This document shows positions 50,657 to 61,659 of a DNA stretch of 64,000 nt, piece after piece. The stretch is from Psoroptes ovis (taxonomy: Eukaryota > Arthropoda > Arachnida > Sarcoptiformes > Psoroptidae), in assembly GCA_002943765.1 (NCBI GenBank), contig PQWQ01000005.1:2403501-2467500 (forward strand), read 5' to 3'. The translations under genes and the position numbers were made by a program. The notes below the pieces were generated by a model that saw only the letters and a list, made by a program, of their open reading frames with translations, searched no databases and had not been told where the DNA came from. Within the stretch, counting starts at the first letter, position 1. Each line of letters begins with the position of its first letter.

Positions 50657-51136
50657 ATTAGCGCCAAGGCATTTCTTAAAGCCAGGACATTTTTTTTAAG
50701 GCCAGGACACTTTTAAGGCCATCTAGTGTGAAATTTTTGCCAATAAAAATTTGAAAAGTTTCATTTTCAAAAATTTCGAATTTTTACTTAATTTTATGAT
50801 TATTATTATTTTTGGAATATTTTGTAAGCAGTAAAATTCTTCTAGAATTCAATTAATTTGATAATATGACTATTTTTTTATGGTGTTATCTATCATAGCA
50901 TAGATTTTTTATCGTGATATCAACAGCATTAGATGATAGCAAATTGATAATTTCTGTGAGTTTGTGTGTGTTCTTACATGGGTTATCGTTTGATTGTTAT
51001 CGCATTATCATTATTTTTGAATATTTTGTATGGAGTGAAATTCATATATAAATCAATAAAATTCGATATGTTTGTCATTCGATTATTGTCATTTCATTTT
51101 TGTCATTCGATCATTGTGATTTCATTGTATCGTAAT
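50657..51136. other. Non-coding, between receptor relic and Merlin relic
   Basis: Includes two copies of an AAGCCAGGACATTT-like word near 50680-50710 where receptor copy 2 is cut off, possibly the border of another repeat. The rest is AT-rich without a gene. Confidence 0.4.
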
Positions 51137-51500
51137 ATGGCTCCATTAAAGATTTGGGATTTGCCCAATACCGAGCAAGATGCGATCGCTTTCTTGCAGC
51201 AGTATAATATCTTGCCCTGGCGTAAAAACGTACAAACGGTCATGATATGAAGCTGTATTTCGATGTTCGTCTTTTAGGAAGCTTAATGTACGTGGATGCT
51301 CCCAACAGGTCGGCCTTTGGTTCGGGCACAACGGTGGAAATCGACGAAACGCTTTTTGTAAAGCGTAAGAATAACAAGGGTCGCTCCTTGCCCCAGCAGT
51401 GGATTTTCGGGGGCATCTGTCGAGAGACGAAGGAGTCCTTTTTGGTAATGGTGCCGAATCGGTCGTCGAGTGTATTGATGGAAACAATCATCAATGAATT
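51137..51500 (+). pseudogene. Merlin/IS1595-like (ISXO2) transposase relic
   Basis: Two overlapping frames. The first (51137-51250) begins MAPLKIWDLPNTEQDAIAFL with the N-terminal part of the family. It stops near LPWRKNVQ, where the zinc-ribbon would begin. The second (51247 on) carries the core: TTVEIDETLFVKRKNNKGR with the first catalytic Asp, then LPQQWIFGGICRETKESFLV and VPNRSSSVLMETII. A segment of roughly 100 residues between them is missing, a frameshift separates them, and homology ends near 51500 before the remaining catalytic residues. Codon use is less AT-biased than in neighbouring host genes. No inverted repeats or target duplication were identified. Confidence 0.85.
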
Positions 51501-51655
51501 TTTATGGCGACAGGATAAGACCAATGCAAACAAGAATCTTTTCATCTCTATGTTAAATTGTATTTCGGCCCATTTTCCACCATCAACATCTTCACGACCA
51601 CCACCATTAACATATTCGCGACGACGACGACCACCACCATAATTATCTTCAATTT

Positions 51656-52460
51656 TTAATCTATGTAACTAGATGTTGTGCCATCTAGTAATTGTTTTTT
51701 AGCTAATTAATTTTTTTTATCATTATCAATAACAAACTGATCTACAAAAATTTTTATCTTTTAATTTTCAATTTCTTTAGCGATAATATCCGAAAAGGAT
51801 AACTCGCAATAATAAATTATTATTATTATTATTATTGTTGTTATTTTTTAAGATTCATTGTTTTTTTTTCATCATCATTCTAATAATTGATAATTAATAA
51901 TTGATCATTGATTAATAGACATAATTAAATTAATCCAACCCAAAAAATTTTAATCAAAAACATTCAATCATTAAAACAAACATTCATTTATCTCTGAAAA
52001 TTTATTGTCAACATTAAACATTTCTATTTCCAATCATAGCATATAAAAGGGAAATACAAACATACCTATTTCTAGTACCGTTTAATTATTTATTTGAAAA
52101 TAGTTGTTTTGAGCATGTTTTCCATAATAAATTTCATTTAAAAATTCCATTTAAAAATGCTTGGCCACACCCAACCGATTAAGGTTGGACTAACGTGTTG
52201 GAGAAGCATAAGCAAATTTTTTTTTCATTGGTCCTACCACAGAATGAGGCGTCAACAAATTGAAATTTTTGAAAATTCGTTCGCGCGAAAAAAATTTGAG
52301 CATTTTTTCCCCAAAATGGGGGGGCAAAATTCAAAAAGCACTATTTTTACTTATTGAGGATAACCCAATTCAGTTAAATTTTTGAATTTTAAAAAATTAA
52401 TAATTTTCAAATTAATTTCGATTAAACTAATTAATAATTATTTAATTTATTTAATCATCT
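51656..52460. other. Non-coding with a retroelement 3' tail
   Basis: At 51781-51838 the word ATCCGAAAAGGATAACTCGC is followed by AATAATAAA and an ATT repeat, matching a similar end at 58966-59010. The rest is AT-rich, with a GC patch at about 52155-52325. No gene. Confidence 0.4.
51781..51838 (+). mobile_element. 3' end of a non-LTR-type retroelement, copy A
   Basis: ATCCGAAAAGGATAACTCGC then an A/T-rich tail of ATT repeats. It is shared with copy B near 58970, while upstream sequence is mostly unlike. This is the pattern of truncated retroelements with a common 3' end. Extent to the left unknown. Confidence 0.5.
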
Positions 52461-54353
52461 GATTAGATAATTTGAAGCCAAATAAATATTCAATTTAAAT
52501 TTGAATTCAAACCGAATTTGAATTCAAAAAAGACTAGCAAGTTGGATAATTGAATTCATATTGTCATTTAATTTGATTATTGTTCTGATTAATCATTTCG
52601 CTAATCATATTAATGATAAGAGTCATTCTGGTTATCGATAATGAGATCAATAATTTTCAATTCAAACAATGAATAATTAATTTACATTAATCACACTAAT
52701 AAAAAATTTCATTCAAATAACTTGTTGAAAGAATAATAATAATGATGATTGGGATCAATGGACTATGTTTTGATACCTAAGGATCGTTGGATGATACTTG
52801 ATTGATGATACAAATATTTTAATGATGATATGATCAATGAAATTTGATTTTGTTTGATATTTTCATGAATTCTGTGATTGGACATTGCAATGTTTTCTTA
52901 GATCTGTATTGATTGATCTTTGACCATCTACTGAATCATTTAAACAGAATAAAATTTCAAAAACAAAATTTTTTTGGTCTATGTTGTTTTCTAAAGGTCA
53001 TTCTATTTGACCATTCGTAAAATTGTTGAATATCATCAATACAAATACATTACGATGAGTTATGTTTATTGTTTTAATTGTGAATTATATATTCATTCAT
53101 GATGATTTATTTATGATGTTAACCACACTGACCACGACCATGTTCATAATCATCATTCATAGGTACATTTCAATCAAGTTCACAATTTGGAATTAATCTT
53201 TTAATTTCTTATAAAAGCATTGGAAATGTTTTCATTTATCATCATCATTATTATAATTATAATTCAATAATAAATATATGATAATAATTATAATCCAATA
53301 AATTATCCAATTGATATCAGGGATTAAATTTAATTAATCCAAGATTAGATAATTTGAAGCCAAATAAATATTGAATTTAAATTTGAATTCAAACCGAATT
53401 TGAATTCAAAAAAGACTAGCAAGTTGGATAATTGAATTCATATTGTCATTTAATTTGATTATTGTTCTGATTAATCATTTCGCTAATCATATTAATGATA
53501 AGAGTCATTCTGGTTATCGATAATGAGATCAATAATTTTCAATTCAAACAATGAATAATTAATTTACATTAATCACACTAATAAAAAATTTCATTCAAAT
53601 AACTTGTTGAAAGAATAATAATAATGATGATTGGGATCAATGGACTATGTTTTGATACCTAAGGATCGTTGGATGATACTTGATTGATGATACAAATATT
53701 TTAATGATGATATGATCAATGAAATTTGATTTTGTTTGATATTTTCATGAATTCTGTGATTGGACATTGCAATGTTTTCTTAGATCTGTATTGATTGATC
53801 TTTGACCATCTACTGAATCATTTAAACAGAATAAAATTTCAAAAACAAAATTTTTTTGGTCTATGTTGTTTTCTAAAGGTCATTCTATTTGACCATTCGT
53901 ATAATTGTTGAATATCATCAATACAAATACATTACGATGAGTTATGTTTATTGTTTTAATTGTGAATTATATATTCATTCATGATGATTTATTTATGATG
54001 TTAACCACACTGACCACGACCATGTTCATAATCATCATTCATAGGTACATTTCAATCAAGTTCACAATTTGGAATTAATCTTTTAATTTCTTATAAAAGC
54101 ATTGGAAATGTTTTCATTTATCATCATCATTATCGGTGTCATCATTTACATTGACATGACCAATAATTGCATATTTTCATTTTTCTAAAAACAAAATTGA
54201 TTATTTCAGCATCACTGCCACATATTGTTTGATTTATTTTGAATTATAATTACTATCGAATACAATTATAATTCAATAATAAATATATGATAATAATTAT
54301 AATCCAATAAATTATCCAATTGATATCAGGAATTAAATTTAATTAATCCAAGA
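52461..54353. repeat. Tandem duplication, 882 bp and about 1.01 kb units
   Basis: Unit 1 (52461-53342) and unit 2 (53343-54353) are nearly identical head-to-tail copies, starting GATTAGATAATTTGAAGCC and ending near TTAATCCAAGATT. Only a handful of substitutions were seen (for example ATTC/ATTG, GTAAAATTG/GTATAATTG). Unit 2 contains about 130 bp near 54135-54265 that unit 1 lacks. No gene is visible in either unit. The high identity means the duplication is recent. Confidence 0.92.
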
Positions 54354-54600
54354 TTTATTATTTTGCATATATTTTTAAAAAAATAATTTGAATTTTTGAA
54401 AATTCAAATTTTTGAAAATTCTCGAGATTGTTCATAGAGGACGAACGCGCAAAAAACCGTTCAAAATTCGATTCAGCCGTTGATGATAAATAGTGATTTT
54501 CATCAAAATTAATTTTAATTTTGTCATTAATTTTAATTAATTTCATCTTTAATTAATCACAATCTACTCATTTAATCGATTAAAAAGTGCTGCATCGATC
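54354..54600. other. Non-coding, upstream of the micro-exon locus
   Basis: AT-rich apart from a GC patch (ACGAACGCGC) near 54440. It may contain the promoter of the spliced transcript that follows. Confidence 0.35.
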
Positions 54601-55083
54601 ATAGTTCATTCTCAAACACTTGAGCGAAGATTTGAGCGAACATATTTGCTCAATCATCATTATTGGTTAAGTTGTTGTCATTTTTATCAAAATTTCACTA
54701 ATTGTTTTTGCTTCTTTTCAGAATCATTTTTCATCGAAGTTTTTCGTCCAATTAATTATTGAATCTGGTCATGTGGTGACTTTTGGATGATGACCGACAT
54801 TAATAACCTATGAAATCCTTATGGATGGATGACTCAATCATCAGATTTTTGAGCCCAACTACGATATTGAGGATATTGGAGCGTTTGGTTGGAACAATGT
54901 AGCTGATATGTGCTTGAAATCATCAATGATCAATTCTACTCAAGTAATTTCCATTGAATTTAATCTTTAATCATTTTCAAATTATCAAAACAGTCTGGTC
55001 CAGATCATCATTTGAAATTGAAGACATATTTTGAATTTAATTGAAATCGATTCAACGAGATTCTTTGATGCGACTTTTGATGT

Positions 55084-55233
55084 AAAGATGAACATTGTGA
55101 ATTAATGATTGACTTTCTTTGACATTCCTTTGATTTGAACATTTTGACTTGGCCATTTGACGATTGGGTTTTGACTTTCGCTTCGACAAGGCCACTATTT
55201 GATAGGTTCAATTAATTCTAAATGTTCATCTTT
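55084..55233 (+). repeat. Long-loop stem, copy 1 (structured RNA candidate)
   Basis: AAAGATGAACATT (55084-55096) is perfectly complementary to AATGTTCATCTTT (55221-55233). The pairing resumes after two mismatches with GAATTAAT and ATTAATTC, giving about 21 pairs. It lies wholly inside the large exon 54994-55455. Confidence 0.7.
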
Positions 55234-56468
55234 GCCTTCAATTGTTCAATCAAAAAATCTTGATGATCAATCGCAATTCAAAGTCAAAAAATTGGTTTCA
55301 ACTCATTTGATGATCATATGTACCAAATCACTCGTCAATTCCTTATCATTATATTGGAAGGTGGTCAATATTATCTCATGATACAATTTGATTAAAATTT
55401 CAAATGAGGGTGAATTGGTTTCAAGTTATGTAAACCTCATCAATGATTACTTGAGGTGAGTTACGATAATTTTGATCATTGGCATTAATCATTTTTAAAC
55501 CACTCATTATAATTAGGCCCATCAAATAGTGATCAACGGGAATCGACATACTGAAAGGTAATCATTATAATCGTCTTGAATTGTTGATTGATTTTTCTTT
55601 TCGTTTAAGAGTTCCCAGCTCCAATTGTAATTTGAGACAGATTGAATTCAACTTGATCTGAATATCAAAGGCAAAATGACATCTGTTCCTAGTAAGTTGA
55701 TTGTGATTGTATGATCAATCCATTTTCAATTTCTTTCAATGATCAGAACCATCGCACCAATAATGGTCTTATTTTAGACAAAGGTAATCAGTATTAACGT
55801 CTAGAAATTTTAATTGATTCTTCCTCTCTTTTCGTTTTAGACTTGCAAGTTCCAACTTGTAATTTATGACAGATTGAATTATAATTGATCTAAATATCAT
55901 AAGTACAATTGCTAGTGTTGCTAGTAAGTTGATTATGATCAAGGAATTTATTCATTTTCAATTTATTATTTTTAATTTTATTAGGACCATTGCAGCAATT
56001 TCAATGATATTCTTGGTCAAGGTAATCAACATAGTTATTTAACAAAAATTTCAATTCTTCTTCGTTTTTTGATTACAGACTTTTTCAATTCAATTGATTC
56101 ATTCTTATGGCCGATTAAAGGTAATTTTGAAATTGATTTCAAATCTCATTTAATAATTTTTTTTTCACCAAGACCAACGCATCAATGATCGTCATATTTT
56201 TAATAAAGGTATCTAACATTGTCGTCATTTAACAAAGATTTCAATTCTTCTTCGTTTTTTGATTACAGACTTTTTCGATTTAACTGATTCACTCTTGTGG
56301 TCGATTAAAGGTAATTTTGAAATTGATTTAAAATCTAATCAATAATATCTTTGTCATTTTCAGAATCATGTCAGAACAAAGTCCAGCCATCATCATTGAA
56401 AATTGAAGAAATGTTTTGAACTTAATTGTTGATTGATCATTGAAATTCTTTGATTCAATTGATGAAGT

Positions 56469-56616
56469 AAAAATGAACATTGTGAATTTATCTGATCACA
56501 CCTTGACGTTTCTTCGAACTGGCCACTTGTTGTTTGGGTTTCGACTTTCGCTTTGACTTGGCCACTGTTGACTTCTTCATCTGATCAATAACTCTTGATT
56601 CAAAATGTTCATTTTT
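56469..56616 (+). repeat. Long-loop stem, copy 2 (covarying with copy 1)
   Basis: AAAAATGAACATT (56469-56481) pairs perfectly with AATGTTCATTTTT (56604-56616), then GAAT with ATTC. Compared with copy 1 one G-C pair is now A-U, a change on both arms that keeps pairing. It lies in the paralogous exon 56364-56728. Confidence 0.7.
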
Positions 56617-57099
56617 CTCCATCATTTGATCAAAGAATTAATAAGATCGATCAACACTTCGAGTCATAGCTATTAATTCAATTTCATTGATGATTGACTC
56701 AATGGATGTTATCGACGAAAATCTTAAGGTAAATCACTTCAATTTCTTCGAAATTATGATTCTGATACTTTCTTTTTTTTAATTTAGATTCAATATCTCA
56801 TTGATGGTCGATGAAATTGACTCGATCGCTGAATACATCACTGTTCCATAAAACGAAGCAACTTATTTCGAAGAAGTCAATCTATAAATCACCAATTTCC
56901 GAAGTAAACGAAAATAAGGATTGGGACATAGAAAATTTCAATTAGTGGCGGCTTATATTTTCCATCTGAGCCGGTTAAGATCATTAAAACAAGCGATTTG
57001 GGATAACATCATTTGTATATCATCATTAATTATTATTTTTAATTTTTTAAATCAATTTTTTAATTAATTAAATAAAATTTTAATAAAATTTAATTAAAT

Positions 57100-58045
57100 T
57101 TCAATTCGTACATGACAAGTAAATGCGAGGTATGAATACGGTTAGCATATGGATGAGTCATCCTCCTCATGAGGGGGATGCGCGAACAACAAAATTCGGT
57201 TGCGCGAGTTATCCGTTTAGCGTTGTGACAGTTGTAACTGTTAGCAATACAAATTTTCGCTAACTATTTTCTATACATTTTTTAAGCCGCTGTTTCTTTG
57301 GGTGCACGTGTAGACATGGACACATTTGTCTCATTATTGGGTTGGATCTAATAGAGCTAGCAATCCTTTGACAACAAGATCGAAGCATCGGCAGTAAGGA
57401 CCTGTATGTGCCATTTTGTGCAAATGTTACGCCTTTGAGTACAACGTGTAAAACAAGCATAGCATGTGGCATGCCGGTATAATCAACGATGATAAGAAAA
57501 TTGAAGGTACAGTTAAAATAGTCTCAAAAAGCACGTTTTTTTTTTCATGAAAAAATTGCGCAAACGGCCGAATTGATTCAATATAAATTGAGCAGTAAGG
57601 CAACGTGTTTTTCATTTTTTAACGAATTCTCATATTGTTATGTTCAAATCAATTTGAAATGTTTTGAATTTGATAAAATGATTGTTTTATATATCATCGA
57701 TCAACCGTGATTATAACCGACCATTGTATTAATTATGTTTCCTCTCCAGTGCTATCTTCAATGAAACACTGATCATCAAAATGATCCTTATTATCGAGCC
57801 AAGCAAACCCAGTGCATTTGGAATCGATTGATCCAGAACAAATGTCTTGTGATGACGATGCTCCTTGAGTTTCGATTTGGCCTTCGACCAGTGAAGTTGT
57901 CATGCGAGTTTTTATTTTTTAAAGGGAATTCGTCAAACCCAATTTCATCATCACTGAAGAATATTATTTCGTAAAATCATCATAATAAATATTACTACAT
58001 TCCTGTTGAATCGATTGTCAAGAAGTCAATTATTCTTAATGGCAA
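57100..58045. other. GC-shifted block, possible transposon remains
   Basis: 57120-57620 is markedly less AT-rich than its surroundings, with a palindromic ATCCTCCTCATGAGGGGGAT near 57159 and open stretches on the minus strand (57260-57472, 57427-57615). Their translations match no family I know. Probably the edge of the transposon relic that follows; not called as a gene. Confidence 0.35.
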
Positions 58046-58860
58046 TTTTTGTTACAAAAAAATCACCCAAGATTAATATATGAGGGTTCAACAAGAAGAT
58101 GGCAAATTTTCAAATCTAAATGCTCTACTTTGACTGTGAAGCTATTAAGTGAGACCAGGTGGGAAAGTCACATCAATGCAGTCAAAGCTTTGAAGTTTGG
58201 TCTCAAAGACATTCTTAAGATATTGAAAGAGATTGTGGATTCAGAAGAAAATGCCATCACTCGTATCGAGGCCTAATCTATTGTCTCCAAGATCGATTGT
58301 CTCAATTTAAAACCTTTATGGGCATTGTAATTTGGTATGAAATAATACAGATGATCGCCAAAGCGATCCACGACAAGATCATAGAACATATTTGTCAATC
58401 GCGATATTTCTCCATCATGCTGGATTGCCCGCCCGACACGAGTCATCAAGAACAGATGTCGGTTATCGTCAGATTTGTCCATACTGACAAGACGAGTGCT
58501 AATAATGCTCGAATAGAGATGAGAGAGCACTTTCTTGAATTCATTCAAATGGATCAAACTACTGGCGCTAGTTTGACTGAAAAAAATTTTAAATTTTTTC
58601 CAAACAAACCGATTTAATGTTCAAGATCTCCGTGGTCAAGGGTACGATAGCGGCGCCAATATGCGTGGAAAGAAGAATGGAGTCCAATCGCGCTTATTGA
58701 TGCAACATTATCCAATTGATTCGAGAATAAAATGGTCAGTGATATATGTTCATGATTCGATGAATAGTTCGATCGAGACATACCAATTCAAAGACCTACA
58801 AAGTATATGTCAAATATCTACTAAATTACCCCAAAAAAAACACATACACACGTTTTGAAA
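58046..58860 (+). pseudogene. Rearranged hAT (ZMYM type) transposase relic
   Basis: Two pieces of one transposase lie in the wrong order. First comes a late segment (58049-58341: STRRWQIFKSKC, LLSETRWESHINAVKAL, then a frameshift and FKTFMGIVIWYEIIQ). Directly after it comes an earlier segment (58344-58730: IIEHICQSRYFSIMLD, DTSHQEQMSVIVRFV, FLEFIQMDQTTGASL, then in another frame DLRGQGYDSGANMRGKKNG). In intact relatives the second piece precedes the first. At least two frameshifts and several stops follow. Either two tandem deleted copies joined, or an internal rearrangement. Inactive. Confidence 0.85.
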
Positions 58861-58879
58861 AATTATTTAAATACATTTA

Positions 58880-59012
58880 TGATACATTAATTTTAAAAGC
58901 CAGGCGACATAAACAGACAAAACTTATAACATTGTAATTCATTTCATTTTATCTTATTTTTTACAATATCCGAATAGGATAACTCGCTTCAATAAAAATT
59001 ATTATTTTTATT
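58880..59012 (+). mobile_element. 3' end of a non-LTR-type retroelement, copy B
   Basis: ATCCGAATAGGATAACTCGC is followed by AATAAAAATTATTATT. It matches the end at 51781-51838 closely over about 20 bp plus tail. The left border is unclear. Confidence 0.45.
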
Positions 59013-60289
59013 ATCAATTACAATTGTTTCAGAAATACGTTGTTATGCTAGCAAGCGATATCCGTTGTATGACAAATATTTCATTTTATTTTCGTTTTTT
59101 TCAAATTTTCAATTTCGTATCAATATGCTTTGTATTCATTTTTTTTAGTTGAAATTTTTGATCTAACAAAATCACAACAATCATTTTTAATCGCGCAAAC
59201 TTGAATTTGGTTGTTGATTTAAATGAATAAAAAAACTCAAACTCGAATCATTTTTCTATAGTTTTGGATGGAATCAAAAGCAATTCATGTATTTTTATCT
59301 GATTATTATTTACTATTTGGTAAATAATCCGAAAACTATTTGTGCCTTTCATTAATAACAATTGTCAAAAGAAAAAGCAAAGATTACAGCGAAAATTTTT
59401 GTGTGTTGTTAATTTTTTAGTTGTTATGTGTTGATGTATTCACAGTAATAAATATTGATTTTAAAATTAATGAAACTTGAGCATTCACCGAATACGGGCG
59501 CTGATTTATTTCGATCTTTTTTTTTTTTTTTTTTTTTTTGAAGCACGTTATCAATCAATCATCGAAGAAACAAAAAATTCAAATAACAATTTAATCGATT
59601 TATTCATTATTGATCATTTTATTCATTATAATCAAATAATTAATTATGTTGTCGTACCAATTAATCGTTCATTCTGCACTCAAAGCCATTACGATGAATA
59701 AATTATTCGATTTAAATGTTATATATTTCCTTTCTTATTCATTTTTTTTCGCCAAATTTAAATTATCTCGATCATTAACTAAGAATAATTTGAATGATTT
59801 CAGATGACAATTTGTCATACATGCTTTCACACTTGTGAGAACATTATTTCCGACATCAATTATGTTGATTGTATTCGTTTGACGGTTAAATTGAATTTTT
59901 TTTGTTTTTTGTTTTTTCATTCGATTGATTATTTTGCTTGTATAATAGAATAAAAGTGAAATTCTTATTAAATGGAATAAATAATTATCACAATCAAATC
60001 GATAAAAATAATTTAAAATAATTTTTGGTCTTAAAAAAAATTATAAAATTCAATTCAACTTAATGTTTGAAAAATCAGTCTCAGTTCAGTTCGAGAATCA
60101 GTTCAACAGAATTTTCAATTTTCTAAATAAATTTTTGCATTGTTCCGTTTGCATGATTGGCTGATCATTCATTTAATAACAGATAATGTAATAAATATTT
60201 AGTTAAATAATAATAAGAGATAATAGTGTCGAAAATAAATGACAGTTCTCAGTGAAACCATATTGTGATTACTCAGTCATTCAATATAA
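59013..60289. other. Non-coding, upstream of receptor copy 3
   Basis: AT-rich with a long T run at about 59518-59539. The short ORF at 59477-59701 lacks any family feature. The promoter of the receptor gene should lie at the right end. Confidence 0.45.
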
Positions 60290-61384
60290 ATGAATGATAA
60301 TGATAAAATAGTGTCGACAAAGAAAAAAGCAAACATGTATCCTCGAATTGATCAATTTAGTTATGGACAAATCAAACAAATATATAATTATTATCATCGT
60401 TTCGAACAATTTAAAGAGATTAATTTGAAATTAAAGAAGTTTCACAAATATGAATTGATCATAATCAAATTTTATATAATACGAACGATCATATTTATTG
60501 TTGTGTATAATTTTCCAAACATATTCACCAAATATTGTGATTATGATTATTTGTACAAATATTTTCATCTTAATCAAGAATCATTTGATCAATTCTTTTT
60601 TCTATTATTTTTAGCATCATTTTTAATAATATTGATAGGTGCTGATGGATTTTATCATTCCGATAAGATTGTTAATCAAAAAAATTGTGATAAAAAATTA
60701 ACATTTCAAGTATTAAATGATATAATGGTCATCAATTATGAAAATTATTTAAAATTTAAGGATAAATGTAATAATTTGATTAAAAAATCGATTAAACATA
60801 GACAACTAAAATATTTGAGAGTTAAATTTGATCAAAATAATGGATTTGTATCGAAATTTTCGATGATATTCTATGAAAAATTTTATTGGTTTCGAGCATG
60901 GTTTGATTCTTGGATTGAAATGGATAAATTTCATCGTTGTTCATTTAATAATTCAATGAAATTTTTCCCAAAAGCATCAAAACGCGAACGTATTAATCTA
61001 ATAATTCATATGTTTTGTCAAGATAAATTTAATTTCATCATTCAAATTATATGCGGTAAAAATTATACCAATATTTTAAATAATTTTCTTTTTAATGATT
61101 CTTATTTTTTCTTTTGAATTATTGGCCCGATAGTATTATTATATCTGGTAATATTTATATATTTCACTAATGAATTCCAGAAAATCGGATACAATCTAAA
61201 CATAATACAATGGTCATTGTTTGTATTTGAAATGATTTCAATATTTGATTGTGCCATGATTCTTGTGCAAATTGCTCTATTGACACTACACATGACAACG
61301 ATAGCATCAATGATGTATTGTTTTTGTTTTAGAAATTTAAATAAAAAATTCATGCATTTAATCAAACATTTTGGACGAAAAAAT
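60290..61384 (+). pseudogene. Gustatory-receptor-like protein, copy 3, split by Copia
   Basis: Exon 1 is 60290-61055 and exon 2 begins at 61134 after a 78 bp intron in the same position and phase as in copies 1 and 2. The family-conserved start may be the Met at 60335 (MYPRIDQFSYGQIKQIYNYY). Marks: FIIVVYN-type first helix, FLIILIGADGFYHSDKI, FYEKFYWFRAWFDSWIEMDKF, MILVQIALLTLHMTT, YCFCFRNLNKKF. The reading frame is intact until 61384, where the Copia long terminal repeat begins and adds a stop within three codons. About 40% of the receptor, including the last helices, is missing from the window; it may continue beyond the retrotransposon. The gene is opposite in strand to copies 1 and 2. Confidence 0.75.
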
Positions 61385-61520
61385 TGTTGAAATAAATAAT
61401 TGGCGTACGTCCTTTGTGAACAAACCCCTGAATCCCTCCCCTTTTTAAAAATTTAAATTTTATATTTTACAACGTCTTTTAATAAATTATAACGATCATT
61501 CGTTTTTACAACGGCTAACA
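61385..61520 (+). repeat. 5' LTR of the Copia element (about 136 bp)
   Basis: Begins TGTTGA and ends TAACA, so TGTT...AACA, and is followed at once by a tRNA-complementary primer-binding site. An AATAAA signal lies at 61481-61486. It is very short for a Copia LTR. Borders are inferred from sequence because the 3' LTR is outside the window. Confidence 0.75.
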
Positions 61521-61533
61521 TGGTAGCAGAGTC
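61521..61533 (+). promoter_or_regulatory. Primer-binding site (initiator tRNA-Met type)
   Basis: TGGTAGCAGAGTC directly follows the LTR. It resembles the complement of the 3' end of initiator tRNA-Met used by many Copia elements to prime minus-strand DNA synthesis. Confidence 0.7.
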
Positions 61534-61659
61534 TAAATTTGACTGAATTTAACGAATTTTTGTGTTTTTTTTGATTGTGAATTAATTGATTTCAACTGAT
61601 TGTCAATTAATTAAGTGAATAATTGAAATTTTGTGTATGATTATTGATTAATTGATCGA

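Larger units (their letters stand above)
54600..57090 (+). ncRNA. Micro-exon locus: spliced non-coding RNA or decayed micro-exon gene
   Basis: Twelve candidate introns with GT/AG ends and pyrimidine-rich acceptors, every one 51-61 nt: 54666-54721, 54943-54993, 55456-55516, 55558-55609, 55692-55746, 55784-55840, 55924-55984, 56022-56078, 56121-56172, 56209-56268, 56311-56363 and 56729-56787. Internal exons are 41, 82, 37, 83, 37, 42, 36 and 42 nt and fall into three related types in alternation. Phases agree through the chain and the last micro-exons stay open (DFFNSIDSFLWPIK, DFFDLTDSLLWSIK). The 82 and 83 nt exons contain in-frame stops, and the large exons (54994-55455, 56364-56728) have stops in all frames. 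The large exons are diverged copies with a conserved stem. AATAAA occurs at 57071 and 57082. The first exon's start is unknown. Splicing is inferred, not shown. Confidence 0.5.

Noticed and set aside
59477..59701. ORF of 74 residues after a T run ending in AG
   Set aside because: It could be read as an exon with a strong acceptor, but no partner exon or family similarity was found.
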